From an uncultured Planctomycetota bacterium (GTDB lineage: Bacteria > Planctomycetota > Phycisphaerae > Phycisphaerales > UBA5793), in the NCBI GenBank assembly GCA_900696685.1, contig CAADHA010000093.1, forward strand, positions 1-46,143: 46,143 nucleotides of DNA, read 5' to 3'. The notes beneath the pieces are model-generated. The model was not told where the DNA came from. It ran no database searches and saw only the letters and a program-made list of their open reading frames with translations. Position 1 is the stretch's first letter. The number at the start of each line of letters is the position of its first letter. The translations under genes were made by a program, and so were the position numbers. Of this stretch, positions 16,575 to 24,909 are shown in pieces.

Positions 16575-17531
16575 TCAGCCGCCGGACGCGGGCGGTCGGT
16601 CGGGCTGGTCCGGCTTGTCCGGCGTTTCGGAGTTGTCCGGCTTCTTCGCCGGGTCGTTCTCCGGCGGCCCGTCGCCCTCAGGCGGGCCGGGCGGAGACTT
16701 CGTCGCGTCCTGCGGCTGGGTTCCGGTCGCGGGATCGGAGGCAGGCGCTTCGCCTTGAAACCCCACCCGCCCCGCCGTGCCCATCTGGACGATCGGCTCG
16801 CGCATCGCTTCAGCCACTTCGGCCTGGTCGAAGAAGTCGATGGGCCGGCGCGAGGAAGTGTCGGCGCGCCACGCGGCCGCAACCGCCGCCAGTTTCGGGA
16901 AGCGGGCGGCGGCATCGGTCTCGATGCGTCTGAACCACTCGTCGGCCTCGTCGAAGTTGCCGCGCATCTCCGCAACGGCCGCCAGGCCGAACAACGCTTC
17001 GAGCGCGAGACCCTGCTTCCAGTTGATACCCTTGCCCGAGCCGGTGGTCGTCTCGAGCACCCGACGGTAGAGGCGCTCCATGCGGTCGAGCGTCTGGCGA
17101 CGTTCGCTCTCGGTCATGCGCGGCGCAGGCTTGTCCTTGGGATCTGCGGGCTTGGCGTCTGATTCAGGGTCGCTGAGCGTCGGCGCTTCAGGCACGAGGT
17201 CGAGGGTCTCATCGCGGAGAATGTCGCGGTGATAGGCCTGCGCCGCGCGCAGAAGTGCGAGTTCGGCGACGGAATCAGTCCCCTTCACCCGGTCTGCGAG
17301 GCTCTCGAGCGAGGCCGGCAGATCGGTGCTGTTCAAGTCCGCCCATGCCTGGTCGCGAAGGCGTTCGCGCCGCTCGCCCCACCACAAGTAGCCTCGGAAG
17401 AGGATGACGACGATGAGTACGACGAGGAGGTAGTTGACGCCGCTGGTCTTGAGCCATTCGATGAGTTCGACGTTGACCCTCGACTCGGCGTCGTCGCTGC
17501 TGCGGATTTCCTCGAGGCGTCTGTCCGCCAT
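16575..17531 (-). CDS. Membrane-anchored TPR-like protein of unknown function
   Basis: The product is about 318 residues. A short cytosolic N-terminus precedes one transmembrane helix (about residues 33-50, YLLVVLIVVILFRGYLWW). The following helical region, with LGLAAVAEMRGNFDEADEWFRRI, looks like degenerate TPR repeats and resembles YfgM-like ancillary proteins of the SecYEG translocon. The last 70 residues are Pro/Asp/Lys-rich and probably disordered. ATG 17531 is supported by AAGGAA upstream. It sits 20 bases before the RluD-type gene and 175 after the GTPase. The role is unknown; the YfgM resemblance is topological only. Confidence 0.65.
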   Translation of the reverse strand: MADRRLEEIRSSDDAESRVNVELIEWLKTSGVNYLLVVLIVVILFRGYLWWGERRERLRDQAWADLNSTDLPASLESLADRVKGTDSVAELALLRAAQAYHRDILRDETLDLVPEAPTLSDPESDAKPADPKDKPAPRMTESERRQTLDRMERLYRRVLETTTGSGKGINWKQGLALEALFGLAAVAEMRGNFDEADEWFRRIETDAAARFPKLAAVAAAWRADTSSRRPIDFFDQAEVAEAMREPIVQMGTAGRVGFQGEAPASDPATGTQPQDATKSPPGPPEGDGPPENDPAKKPDNSETPDKPDQPDRPPASGG

Positions 17532-17706
17532 ATGACACGTTCCTTGAGCAATTGCAGGGTCCGCCGCATCCCCGCGGCGGAGCATGGATGGTAGGTCGGA
17601 CACAAGGGGCGTGCGAATCCGGCGCCGGCGCCGCCAAGGGCGGACCAGCGTTCGGGGGCCGGCGATGAAAGTCGGGTCACCCCATTCGTTTCGCGGGCCC
17701 GGCCGA

Positions 17707-18708
17707 TCAGGCCTCTGCGTCGAGAATCCGGTCATCGAAGAGCCACGGGCCGGCATGCCGCCTCGCTTCTTGCGGCACAAGCCGCTCCATCACCGCACCC
17801 GCAAGGGCCTCAAGCCCCGCGCCCGTGGCGGCGCTCACGCGCAGATCCCCGCTCGGGCCGCCTCTCTGACCGCCTGGTATCGGCAGGTCGGCCTTGAGGT
17901 CGATGTGCAGGTCGGCGCTTCGGTCGAGGTCAGGCCAATCGATTCCCGGCGCCGCGGCGGCAATGACCAGATCCGCTCGCGCCACGAGGCTCGACGCGAG
18001 GTCGATTGCCTCCGCTTCGATCGGATCGTCCGTTTCGTGCCGGCCGGGTGTATCGCACCAGTTCACGACCAGTCCCCGGAGGTCAAGGCGGGAGATGAGG
18101 TAGTCGCGCGTCGTGCCCGCCTGGTCCGAAGTGATCGAACCTTCCCGGCCGAGCAGGGCGTTGGCGAGAGTGCTCTTTCCCGCGTTGGGTCGCCCTGCAA
18201 TGACCACCAGCGGCGGCGTCACAAGGCGATTGAGCAGTGCGGACCGAGCGCGGATCGCATCGAGACCTTCGCGCGACGCCGGCGGCGCGGCGAAGTATGC
18301 TTCCCATCGGTGAGGCTGATCGAGAAGGAGATCGACCGCGAGCGGGCTGGCGGCCCGGGCCGTCGCGGCCAGCGCCAGTGCCTCGACGTGCGATGATGCT
18401 TCGGGAAAGGCCGCAACGGGGTCGATCTCGAAGAGCGGTTGCACGCCGCCGGCCGCGAGGCGCTGCGCGAGTTGCTGGACCACCCTTGGCCCGCCGTGGG
18501 GCATGATCCACGCATGTTCGTCGGCGACACGGGCGACGACGCCTTCGTCCACATTATCGAGGTTCCGTAAGACGATGGTCCCGGCACGCGGCGCGGGTCG
18601 TCCCGTCAGGCGAGCAAGAGCCTGCTCGACCTCGCCCACGAGTTCGATGATGGCCACGGCGCCCGGAGCGGATGGAGTGGCGATGCGGAGGTGTGCAGCA
18701 GCGGTCAT
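17707..18708 (-). CDS. MnmE/TrmE-like GTPase lacking the C-terminal catalytic motif
   Basis: The product is about 333 residues; MnmE is normally about 450. The N-terminus (IATPSAPGAVAIIELVG) resembles the MnmE folate-binding domain, reduced in size. The G domain has G1 GRPNAGKS (172-179), a G2 region AGTTRDY (198-203) and G3 DTPG (219-222). The G4 base-recognition motif is degenerate (LKAD instead of NKxD). The C-terminal Cys-containing motif of MnmE, needed for tRNA wobble-uridine modification, is absent. It is therefore probably a paralog with another role rather than the tRNA enzyme. It follows coaX closely: a GTG at 18729 would leave 6 bases, the ATG at 18708 leaves 27. Confidence 0.75.
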   Translation of the reverse strand: MTAAAHLRIATPSAPGAVAIIELVGEVEQALARLTGRPAPRAGTIVLRNLDNVDEGVVARVADEHAWIMPHGGPRVVQQLAQRLAAGGVQPLFEIDPVAAFPEASSHVEALALAATARAASPLAVDLLLDQPHRWEAYFAAPPASREGLDAIRARSALLNRLVTPPLVVIAGRPNAGKSTLANALLGREGSITSDQAGTTRDYLISRLDLRGLVVNWCDTPGRHETDDPIEAEAIDLASSLVARADLVIAAAAPGIDWPDLDRSADLHIDLKADLPIPGGQRGGPSGDLRVSAATGAGLEALAGAVMERLVPQEARRHAGPWLFDDRILDAEA

Positions 18709-18735
18709 GGCGGCTGGGCCGATCTGCACTGCGCT

Positions 18736-19530
18736 TCACAACGCGGCATCGTCGGCGACATCGTCGCCGCCGGCGCGCAGGGCCGCGAGCATTCCGTGGA
18801 GCGTCAGGTCATCGACGATGTGCTCCACCAGTTCGTCCGTGTCGAAGAGGTGATGGGCATCGCCACCGGTGGCGATGACGGCAGGGTAGGCGCGATAGGC
18901 CTCGGCGTAGCGCTCCGTAATGTGCCGCACCATGCCGCGGATGCCGTGAAACACTCCCTGCAGCATTGCCTGGGTCGTATTGGGACCGAACGGCTCCGGA
19001 TCGGGCGCCGCGAAGGCGAGCGCCGGCAACGCATCGGTCCACTGGTGAAGTGCGTCAAGTTGCATCTGCGCGCCTGGGGCGATGGCCCCTCCGTGGAATG
19101 TCCCTTCGCCGTCGACGAAGTCGATGGTGACGGCTGTGCCCGCGTCAATGACCACGCACGCCTGGCGGAAGCGGTCAAAGGCGGCGGCGGCGTTGAGCAG
19201 ACGATCCTGCCCCGGCCGCGCATCGGCGTCAATGCACGTGCCGACCGGGATGGGCAGATCATCGCCGATGCGAAGAACCCGCGCGTGAAGATCGCGGTCC
19301 AGTCGCGCCATCAGCGGATCGGAGACTCGACGATTCACCGTCGCCACGAGAATGAGCGGCGGCCCGGCATCCGCAGTGCCGTTGAGGCAGTCGCGCATCG
19401 AGTCGATGACCGGCCCCGGGTCGCCGTTGCGGAGCCGGTTGACGCGGTCGAGGCGATTGCGCGATGCAAGCGCCACCGCCGTCCGCGTGTTGCCGACGCT
19501 TGCCAGGAGGATGGACGACTCTCGGACCAT
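18736..19530 (-). CDS. coaX: Type III pantothenate kinase
   Basis: The 264-residue cytosolic enzyme phosphorylates pantothenate, the first step of coenzyme A synthesis. The central signature VVIDAGTAVTIDFVD followed by FHGGAIAPG is clear, as is the late ATGGDAHHL segment. The N-terminal phosphate loop reads LLASVGNTRTAVAL where most CoaX have DxGNT, so the usual aspartate is Ser here. Length is normal. It heads the minus-strand run coaX, MnmE-like GTPase, TPR-like protein and rluD. No ribosome binding site stands out before ATG 19530. Confidence 0.85.
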   Translation of the reverse strand: MVRESSILLASVGNTRTAVALASRNRLDRVNRLRNGDPGPVIDSMRDCLNGTADAGPPLILVATVNRRVSDPLMARLDRDLHARVLRIGDDLPIPVGTCIDADARPGQDRLLNAAAAFDRFRQACVVIDAGTAVTIDFVDGEGTFHGGAIAPGAQMQLDALHQWTDALPALAFAAPDPEPFGPNTTQAMLQGVFHGIRGMVRHITERYAEAYRAYPAVIATGGDAHHLFDTDELVEHIVDDLTLHGMLAALRAGGDDVADDAAL

Positions 19531-19842
19531 GAGATAAGGGTAGGCGGTCGGCGCGGGTCGGCGTCCATGCTTGATTCAGAGTCGGGTGTCGCCTTGCGCA
19601 ATCATCTCGACACCGCTTGCACTTTCGTTTCACTTCGGGCCATGGTGCGATAAAGCCGGGCGGGCGTTTAACCGATGTGTTGAGCCGGTGGGGAGAGCCG
19701 CGATGCGGGGCAGATCAGGCCGGCCGTGTGAGGCCGTCTGCGTCACCACGTTTTCCTCCTTGCAGAGGTGCGCGATGCGGATCGAATCGAGGTCCGGAAC
19801 GCATTACGTCCCTTCCGTCGGTTCCGCGCAGGAGAGCCGCCC
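19531..19842. other. Divergent intergenic region between coaX and the hybrid kinase
   Basis: This gap of about 310 bases must hold the promoters of coaX (-) and the hybrid kinase (+). I see no convincing -35/-10 pair and no gene. The only clear signal is AGGAGAG just before the GTG at 19843. Confidence 0.4.
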
Positions 19843-22800
19843 GTGAACTCACCCTCGACCAGGCCGGCGGGGTTCATCGTTCTTGCCTTCGGATGTGCGT
19901 TGGCGCTGTCCGTAGCGGCGATCGTGCTGGCCGGGTATGCGTTTGGCCTGAAGATTCTGACGCAGTGGATTCCCGGTGCTGATCCCATGCCCTGGCTGCT
20001 CGCGTGCGCCGGTGCTCTCGGTGCGGCCGGGATCCTCGCGGCGTCGAACGGTCGGGCGCGCGCCTCTCTGGCCATCGGCGCCGTGCTGGCACTTTTCGGC
20101 GCATTCGTTTTCCTGGCACGATCCGGCCCCCTTCTGGACGTCTACCTGGCGCTGACGAATCTGCCTCTTCGCTTTCATCCGCTGCCCTACGTGGCGCGGC
20201 CGTCGATAGTCTCAGGCGCGTGCCTGACGCTCTTGGCCGTTGGCCTTCTCCTGCATGGCGATGACAGGCTGCGCGCTGTCCGGCCGGGGCTGTCGGCCGT
20301 CCTGGGTGCGATTACGCTGGGACTGGTCGTGTTGCCGATGGGCACTCGCGTTGTCTCGTTGCGCCCGGGCGTCGGATGGGAGCATCTGGCCGAGATTTCC
20401 GTGGGATCGATCATCACCTTCGGATGCCTGGGAACCAGCCTCATCGCCCTGGCGTGGACGCAGTCCGGCGCGGGCCAGGTCCGGCTTCCGCGATGGGCGT
20501 CATCCGTGGTCGGCGTGGCGCTCGTGGCCAGCACGATCATGGCATGGCAGGCCGCGCAGTCGGGCGAGGACCGGCACATCCGGCAGATTGTGGCGACGCA
20601 GTCGGCGCGGATCGAGGGCGTGCTCGGCAGCGAGATGGATCACTGCGTGACTTTGCTTCTCTACCTCGTGGACCGCCTCCCGCCGGACTGCACCGATCCG
20701 CCCGCCGGATGGATCGAGGAGGCTCGCGCGCTGGTGCGCCGGCAGCCACAGGTCAGGGGTGTGGAGTGGATGGACGAGGTGGCGGATGTGCTGCGGCACA
20801 TCGGCGCCGTCCCTGCCGAGGATGAAATCTCCCGGGCGTCGTCGCGTCGGCCGTCCGGCCGCTCCACGGCCTCGACGAGCCGCGGCGCGCCGCGCCGGGG
20901 CGTGCTCCCGACACGGTCGATCTTCGTCGTGGTGCTGGGCGATGAGATAATCGCCGTGGTCTCCGCGCCAGGCGCCGGGGGCTCGCGGCGCGTCTCGCTC
21001 GTGCTGGACTTCGACGGCCAGATGAGGCATGTTCTCGGCGCGGCCCGTGTTGAGCGGGATTACTGCCTTACCGTGCATGTCGGCGATCGTCCGTTCCGCT
21101 CGGCCATGTCGCGCGACCAGATCGACCAGCGCTACGCGGTGCGCGCATCCTTCACCGCGCACCAGTTTGACTGGGATTACACGCTTGCGCCGACGCGCGC
21201 CACCGTGGCGTCGCTGCGCTCGTCGATGCCGGCGGCGACGCTGGGCATCGGTCTGCTCTTCTCCGCGCTCGTCCCGCTCGCGCTGCACCTGTGGCAGACC
21301 GCCAACGAGCGGGCCGCCTTCCTCGCCCGAAGTGATCAGCGCTACGACCTGGTCGTGCGCGGCTCAGACAGCGGCGTCTGGGACTGGGACGCCCGATGCG
21401 ACGAGATCGCGGTTTCCAGCCGCTTCGACGAACTGCTGGGCACGCGATTCGGCGAGGCACGTCATCCCTTCGACTCTTTCATTGAACTCATCCACGCTGA
21501 CGACCGCGCACAGGTGCTCGATGCGATCGACCGCCACCTGCTGACGCGGCAGCCCTTCTCGGCCGAGTGCCGCATGACGCGTCCAGGCGGCACGACGCGC
21601 TGGTTCCAGTTGCGCGGCCAGGCCGTGTGGGACGAATCGGGCGAGCCGATCCGCATGGCCGGCTCGCTCACGGACATCCACGAGCGACGCATCGCGGAAG
21701 AGAACCTTGCCCGCACCCTTGTCGATCTCATTACGTCCAAGGAGCAGATCGAGGAGCACAGCGCCGAACTGGCGCGCAAGACGCAAGAACTGGAGGCCGC
21801 CCGCGCCGACGCCGAGGCCGCCAACCGCGCCAAGAGCGAGTTCCTCGCCAACATGAGCCACGAAATCCGAACGCCCATGACGGCGATCCTCGGCTATTCC
21901 GACCTCCTCATCGATGAGGAGCAGTCGCCGGTGGACAGGCTCGAGTGCATCCAGACCATTCGGCGAAACGGCGCCCACCTCCTCGCTCTCATCAACGACA
22001 TCCTCGACATCTCCAAGATTGAGGCGAACCGGATGACCATCGAGCGCCTCGCATTTCCGCCCTGCGAAGTGATCGCCGACGTCGAGATGCTGATGCGGAT
22101 GCGTGCGGCCGCCAAGGGCCTCTCCTTCGAAGTCGAGTACGCCACGCCGATGCCTGAAACGATCCAGTCCGATCCGACCAGGTTCCGCCAGATCCTGCTC
22201 AACCTCGCAGGCAATGCGCTCAAGTTCACGGAAGCGGGCGGCGTGCGGATGATCGCGCGCCTCATCCGCGGCGCCGAGGATGAAGAAGCAACGCTGAGCG
22301 TTGAAGTCGTGGACACGGGCATCGGCATCCAGCCGGAGCGGATGGACCACCTCTTCGCGTCGTTCTCACAGGCTGATTCGTCGATGGCGCGACGCTTCGG
22401 CGGGACGGGGCTGGGCCTGGCGATCTCGCGCCGACTGGCGCGGATGCTCGGCGGGGACATCACCGTCCGCTCGACTCCCGGCGAGGGCAGCGCCTTCACC
22501 GTTCTCATCTCCGCGGGCCGGATGAGCGGCGTAAAGATGGTTCCGAGCGGAGCGAGGCAAGGCGCGATCATCGCGCTCGATCCCGCGCGCGACACCGATA
22601 TTCCTCGCCTCGACGGGGTTCGCCTCCTTCTGGCCGAGGACGGGCCGGACAACCAGCGCCTCATCGCCTTTCACCTGCGCAAGGCGGGCGCGACGGTCGT
22701 CATCGCCGACAACGGCCGCGCCGCCGTCGAGCACGCCTTCGCCTCGCTCAGCGGGCAGGGATTCGACGTCATCCTCATGGACATGCAGATGCCCGAACTG

Positions 22801-23013
22801 GACGGCTACAGCGCCACGCGCTACCTCCGCGCCCACGGCTACGAACGGCCCATCGTCGCGCTGACGGCCCACGCGATGGCGGGCGACCGGGAGCGCTGCC
22901 TCGCCGCCGGCTGCGATGACTACACCACCAAGCCCATCGACTGCGCCGCCCTGCTCCGCATCGTCCGCGCCCACAGCGATCGCGCGCGCGCCGCACAAGC
23001 CGCGCCATCCTGA
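19843..23013 (+). CDS. Membrane hybrid sensor histidine kinase (CHASE-like, PAS, HisKA, HATPase, REC)
   Basis: The product is about 1056 residues. Six or seven transmembrane helices fill residues 1-225. A periplasmic, CHASE-like region follows (about 230-460), then another helix near 465-485. A PAS domain (about 500-620) contains SGVWDWDARCDEIAVSSRF. The HisKA helix carries the phospho-accepting His in NMSHEIRTP (near 673). The ATP-binding domain has NLAGNALKF, DTGIGI and GGTGLGLAIS. A C-terminal receiver has the acceptor Asp in VILMDMQMPELDG and the lysine in TTKPID. Such kinases sense an outside signal and pass phosphate to a partner. GTG 19843 is preferred since AGGAGAG lies 7 bases upstream. 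The middle of the periplasmic region is Ser/Arg-rich and poorly conserved in look. No partner regulator is adjacent; a lone receiver protein lies at 39.9 kb. Confidence 0.9.
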   Translation: MNSPSTRPAGFIVLAFGCALALSVAAIVLAGYAFGLKILTQWIPGADPMPWLLACAGALGAAGILAASNGRARASLAIGAVLALFGAFVFLARSGPLLDVYLALTNLPLRFHPLPYVARPSIVSGACLTLLAVGLLLHGDDRLRAVRPGLSAVLGAITLGLVVLPMGTRVVSLRPGVGWEHLAEISVGSIITFGCLGTSLIALAWTQSGAGQVRLPRWASSVVGVALVASTIMAWQAAQSGEDRHIRQIVATQSARIEGVLGSEMDHCVTLLLYLVDRLPPDCTDPPAGWIEEARALVRRQPQVRGVEWMDEVADVLRHIGAVPAEDEISRASSRRPSGRSTASTSRGAPRRGVLPTRSIFVVVLGDEIIAVVSAPGAGGSRRVSLVLDFDGQMRHVLGAARVERDYCLTVHVGDRPFRSAMSRDQIDQRYAVRASFTAHQFDWDYTLAPTRATVASLRSSMPAATLGIGLLFSALVPLALHLWQTANERAAFLARSDQRYDLVVRGSDSGVWDWDARCDEIAVSSRFDELLGTRFGEARHPFDSFIELIHADDRAQVLDAIDRHLLTRQPFSAECRMTRPGGTTRWFQLRGQAVWDESGEPIRMAGSLTDIHERRIAEENLARTLVDLITSKEQIEEHSAELARKTQELEAARADAEAANRAKSEFLANMSHEIRTPMTAILGYSDLLIDEEQSPVDRLECIQTIRRNGAHLLALINDILDISKIEANRMTIERLAFPPCEVIADVEMLMRMRAAAKGLSFEVEYATPMPETIQSDPTRFRQILLNLAGNALKFTEAGGVRMIARLIRGAEDEEATLSVEVVDTGIGIQPERMDHLFASFSQADSSMARRFGGTGLGLAISRRLARMLGGDITVRSTPGEGSAFTVLISAGRMSGVKMVPSGARQGAIIALDPARDTDIPRLDGVRLLLAEDGPDNQRLIAFHLRKAGATVVIADNGRAAVEHAFASLSGQGFDVILMDMQMPELDGYSATRYLRAHGYERPIVALTAHAMAGDRERCLAAGCDDYTTKPIDCAALLRIVRAHSDRARAAQAAPS

Positions 23014-23040
23014 TCCACGCCGCGTTCGGCCTCTCGACTC

Positions 23041-23913
23041 TCACCTTTCGATCGCGGTGTGGATCGCCTCCACGAACCGGGCCAGCACCGACCGCACGAC
23101 CGGACCGACTCTGCCATCGCCGACGGGTTCGCCTTCAAGACGCGTCACCGCCGCCAGGAGCGTGCGCGTCCCCGCGAGAATGACCTCATCCGCCGCGAGC
23201 AGTTCCTCAACGCGCACGGGCTGCTCGACGAGATCAACGCCCGGCAGTCGGGCGACGACCCGCCGCGTCACGCCGTGCAGGATGCTCAGGTCGGGATCGT
23301 CGATGGGGGGCGTGAACACGCGCCCGCCGCGCACGATCAGCACGGTCGTCGAGCCGCCCTCGCTGAGAAAGCCGTTGCGATGGAAGATGACTTCCGACGC
23401 GCCGCGCTCGGCGGCGGCGATCTTGCCGAGGATGTTGGGCAGCAGGTTGGTGGACTTGATGTCGCAGCGGCTCCAGCGCCAGTCCTCGTGCAGCGCGGCC
23501 GAGACCTCCGGCGGCTCAGCACAATCGCTCAGCGGCGGCGTGCGATCGACACAGCCGAAAACCGTGGCGTGCATGTCCGTCGGCGGCAGGTGCGAACGCC
23601 CCGGGCCGCAGCCGCGCGTAATCTGCCAGTAAATGCACGCGTTGTTCAGGTCGTTGCGTGAGAGCAACTCGTCTCCCAGCGAGACGATGTCCCGCGCCCT
23701 GAAGTGCGCGAAGCGAACTTCGCGCAGCGTCCGCTCAAGGCGCTCAAGATGCAGGTCCATGGCGAAGGGAACGCCGTCGAAGTAGCGGATCACCTCGTAC
23801 ACCGCGTCGCCGAAGAGAAACCCGCGGTCGAAGACGCTCACGCGCGCCTCGCTTGCCGGAAGAAAGTCGCCGTCGAGGTAGATGGTCGATGATGACGGTG
23901 CGTGCGCGGCCAC
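23041..23913 (-). CDS. dat: D-amino acid transaminase (class IV PLP fold)
   Basis: The product is about 290 residues, normal for D-alanine transaminase. The N-terminal YLDGDFLPASEARVSVFDRGFLFGD and the CDIKSTNLLPNILGK segment match this group; the PLP-binding lysine is K153. The later EGGSTTVLIVRGG and HGVTRRVV also fit. The enzyme would exchange D-alanine and D-glutamate amino groups, feeding peptidoglycan. Branched-chain aminotransferase or ADC lyase are relatives, but the DIKS lysine context favours Dat. GTG 23913 is chosen because AGGATC lies eight bases upstream; an ATG at 23964 would run almost into folD. Alanine racemase is also in this window (44.6 kb). Confidence 0.8.
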   Translation of the reverse strand: MAAHAPSSSTIYLDGDFLPASEARVSVFDRGFLFGDAVYEVIRYFDGVPFAMDLHLERLERTLREVRFAHFRARDIVSLGDELLSRNDLNNACIYWQITRGCGPGRSHLPPTDMHATVFGCVDRTPPLSDCAEPPEVSAALHEDWRWSRCDIKSTNLLPNILGKIAAAERGASEVIFHRNGFLSEGGSTTVLIVRGGRVFTPPIDDPDLSILHGVTRRVVARLPGVDLVEQPVRVEELLAADEVILAGTRTLLAAVTRLEGEPVGDGRVGPVVRSVLARFVEAIHTAIER

Positions 23914-23972
23914 GGAGCGTGATCCTAATCCGCCGGCGCTTCTGCTTCCTGCTCGTTCACGCATCCGCTATC

Positions 23973-24869
23973 ATGTCGGCGAAGATGACCGGATCGGGCG
24001 CACAAATCATCGACGGCCGGGCCCTGGCCGACCGCTTCCGCGCCGAGATCGGGCGCGACGTCAATGAACTTCGCTTGCGCGGCGTGCAGGTTTCGCTCGA
24101 CGCCGTGCTGGTGGACGGCCCGCCCGGCCCGTACGGCCGCAACTCCGCCCGCACCTACGCCGAGAGCCAGAAGGCCGGCTGCGCCGAACTCGGTATCGAC
24201 TACCGCCTCCACGTTCTTCCGCACAGCGCCAGCTACGAAGACATCGCCGGCCGAGTTCTGCTCCTCAACGCCGACGAGCGCATCACTGCAATCATGGTTC
24301 ACCTGCCTCTGCCCGATGGGCTGGACCCGTATCGCATTCAGTCGCTTATCGATCCCGCCAAGGATGTCGAAGGCGTCAACCCCGCCAACATCGGCAACGT
24401 CGTTTACGACCGCTGCTCCCTCGTGCCCTGCACCGCTCTGGCGGTGATGAAGATGGTCGATTCGACGGGCTTCGAGTTGCGCGGCAGCGAGGTCGTCTGC
24501 GTCGGCGCGAGCAACATCGTCGGCAAGCCCGTGGCCATCCTCATGATGCAGCGCGAGGCGACCGTCCACAGTTGCAACAAGTACACGCGCGGCCTCGCGT
24601 CCATGACGCGCCGGGCCGATGTCCTCATCGTCGCCGCGGGCCAGGCCGGACTCATCACCGCCGACATGGTCAAGCCCGGCTCCGTCGTCATTGACGTGGG
24701 CATCAACCGCGTCACCGACCCGGCGACGGGCAAGAAACGCATCGTCGGCGACGTGGACTTCGAGGCGGTCAAAAAGGTCGCAGGCTGGATCTCCCCCGTC
24801 CCCGGCGGCGTCGGCCCCGTCACCGTCGCCATGCTCCTGCGCAACACCGTCGACGCGGCGCGCTCCTGA
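23973..24869 (+). CDS. folD: FolD-type methylenetetrahydrofolate dehydrogenase/cyclohydrolase with altered active site
   Basis: The 298-residue cytosolic protein has the FolD fold: VHLPLPDGLD, PAKDVEGVNP, a VGASNIVGKPVA nucleotide loop, and PVPGGVGPVTVAMLL. FolD interconverts methylene-, methenyl- and formyl-tetrahydrofolate. Two positions differ from well-studied FolD. The catalytic lysine of the YxxxK motif appears as Gln (Y62, Q66, with K67 next to it), and the Gln of VQLPLP is His (H110). The aspartate of KDVDG is kept (D131). The substrate loop before Tyr is also unusual, GPPGPYGRNSART. An alternative ATG is at 23985. It is divergent from the transaminase gene. Confidence 0.85.
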   Translation: MSAKMTGSGAQIIDGRALADRFRAEIGRDVNELRLRGVQVSLDAVLVDGPPGPYGRNSARTYAESQKAGCAELGIDYRLHVLPHSASYEDIAGRVLLLNADERITAIMVHLPLPDGLDPYRIQSLIDPAKDVEGVNPANIGNVVYDRCSLVPCTALAVMKMVDSTGFELRGSEVVCVGASNIVGKPVAILMMQREATVHSCNKYTRGLASMTRRADVLIVAAGQAGLITADMVKPGSVVIDVGINRVTDPATGKKRIVGDVDFEAVKKVAGWISPVPGGVGPVTVAMLLRNTVDAARS

Positions 24870-24870
24870 T

Positions 24871-24905
24871 CCACAACCCCCCGTGATTGACCGGGGGCTA
24901 TGTGG
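24871..24905. terminator. Two-part hairpin between convergent folD and propeller gene
   Basis: CCCCCG (24878-24883) pairs with CGGGGG (24892-24897), and outside it CCACA (24871-24875) pairs with TGTGG (24901-24905) with a small internal loop. It fills the gap between two convergent stop codons and may terminate both transcripts. No strong T-run is present. Confidence 0.5.
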
Positions 24906-24909
24906 GGAA

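Noticed and set aside
19531..19842. Possible riboswitch or sigma54 promoter before the hybrid kinase
   Set aside because: I looked for c-di-GMP riboswitch-like and -24/-12 patterns; no match was good enough to support.
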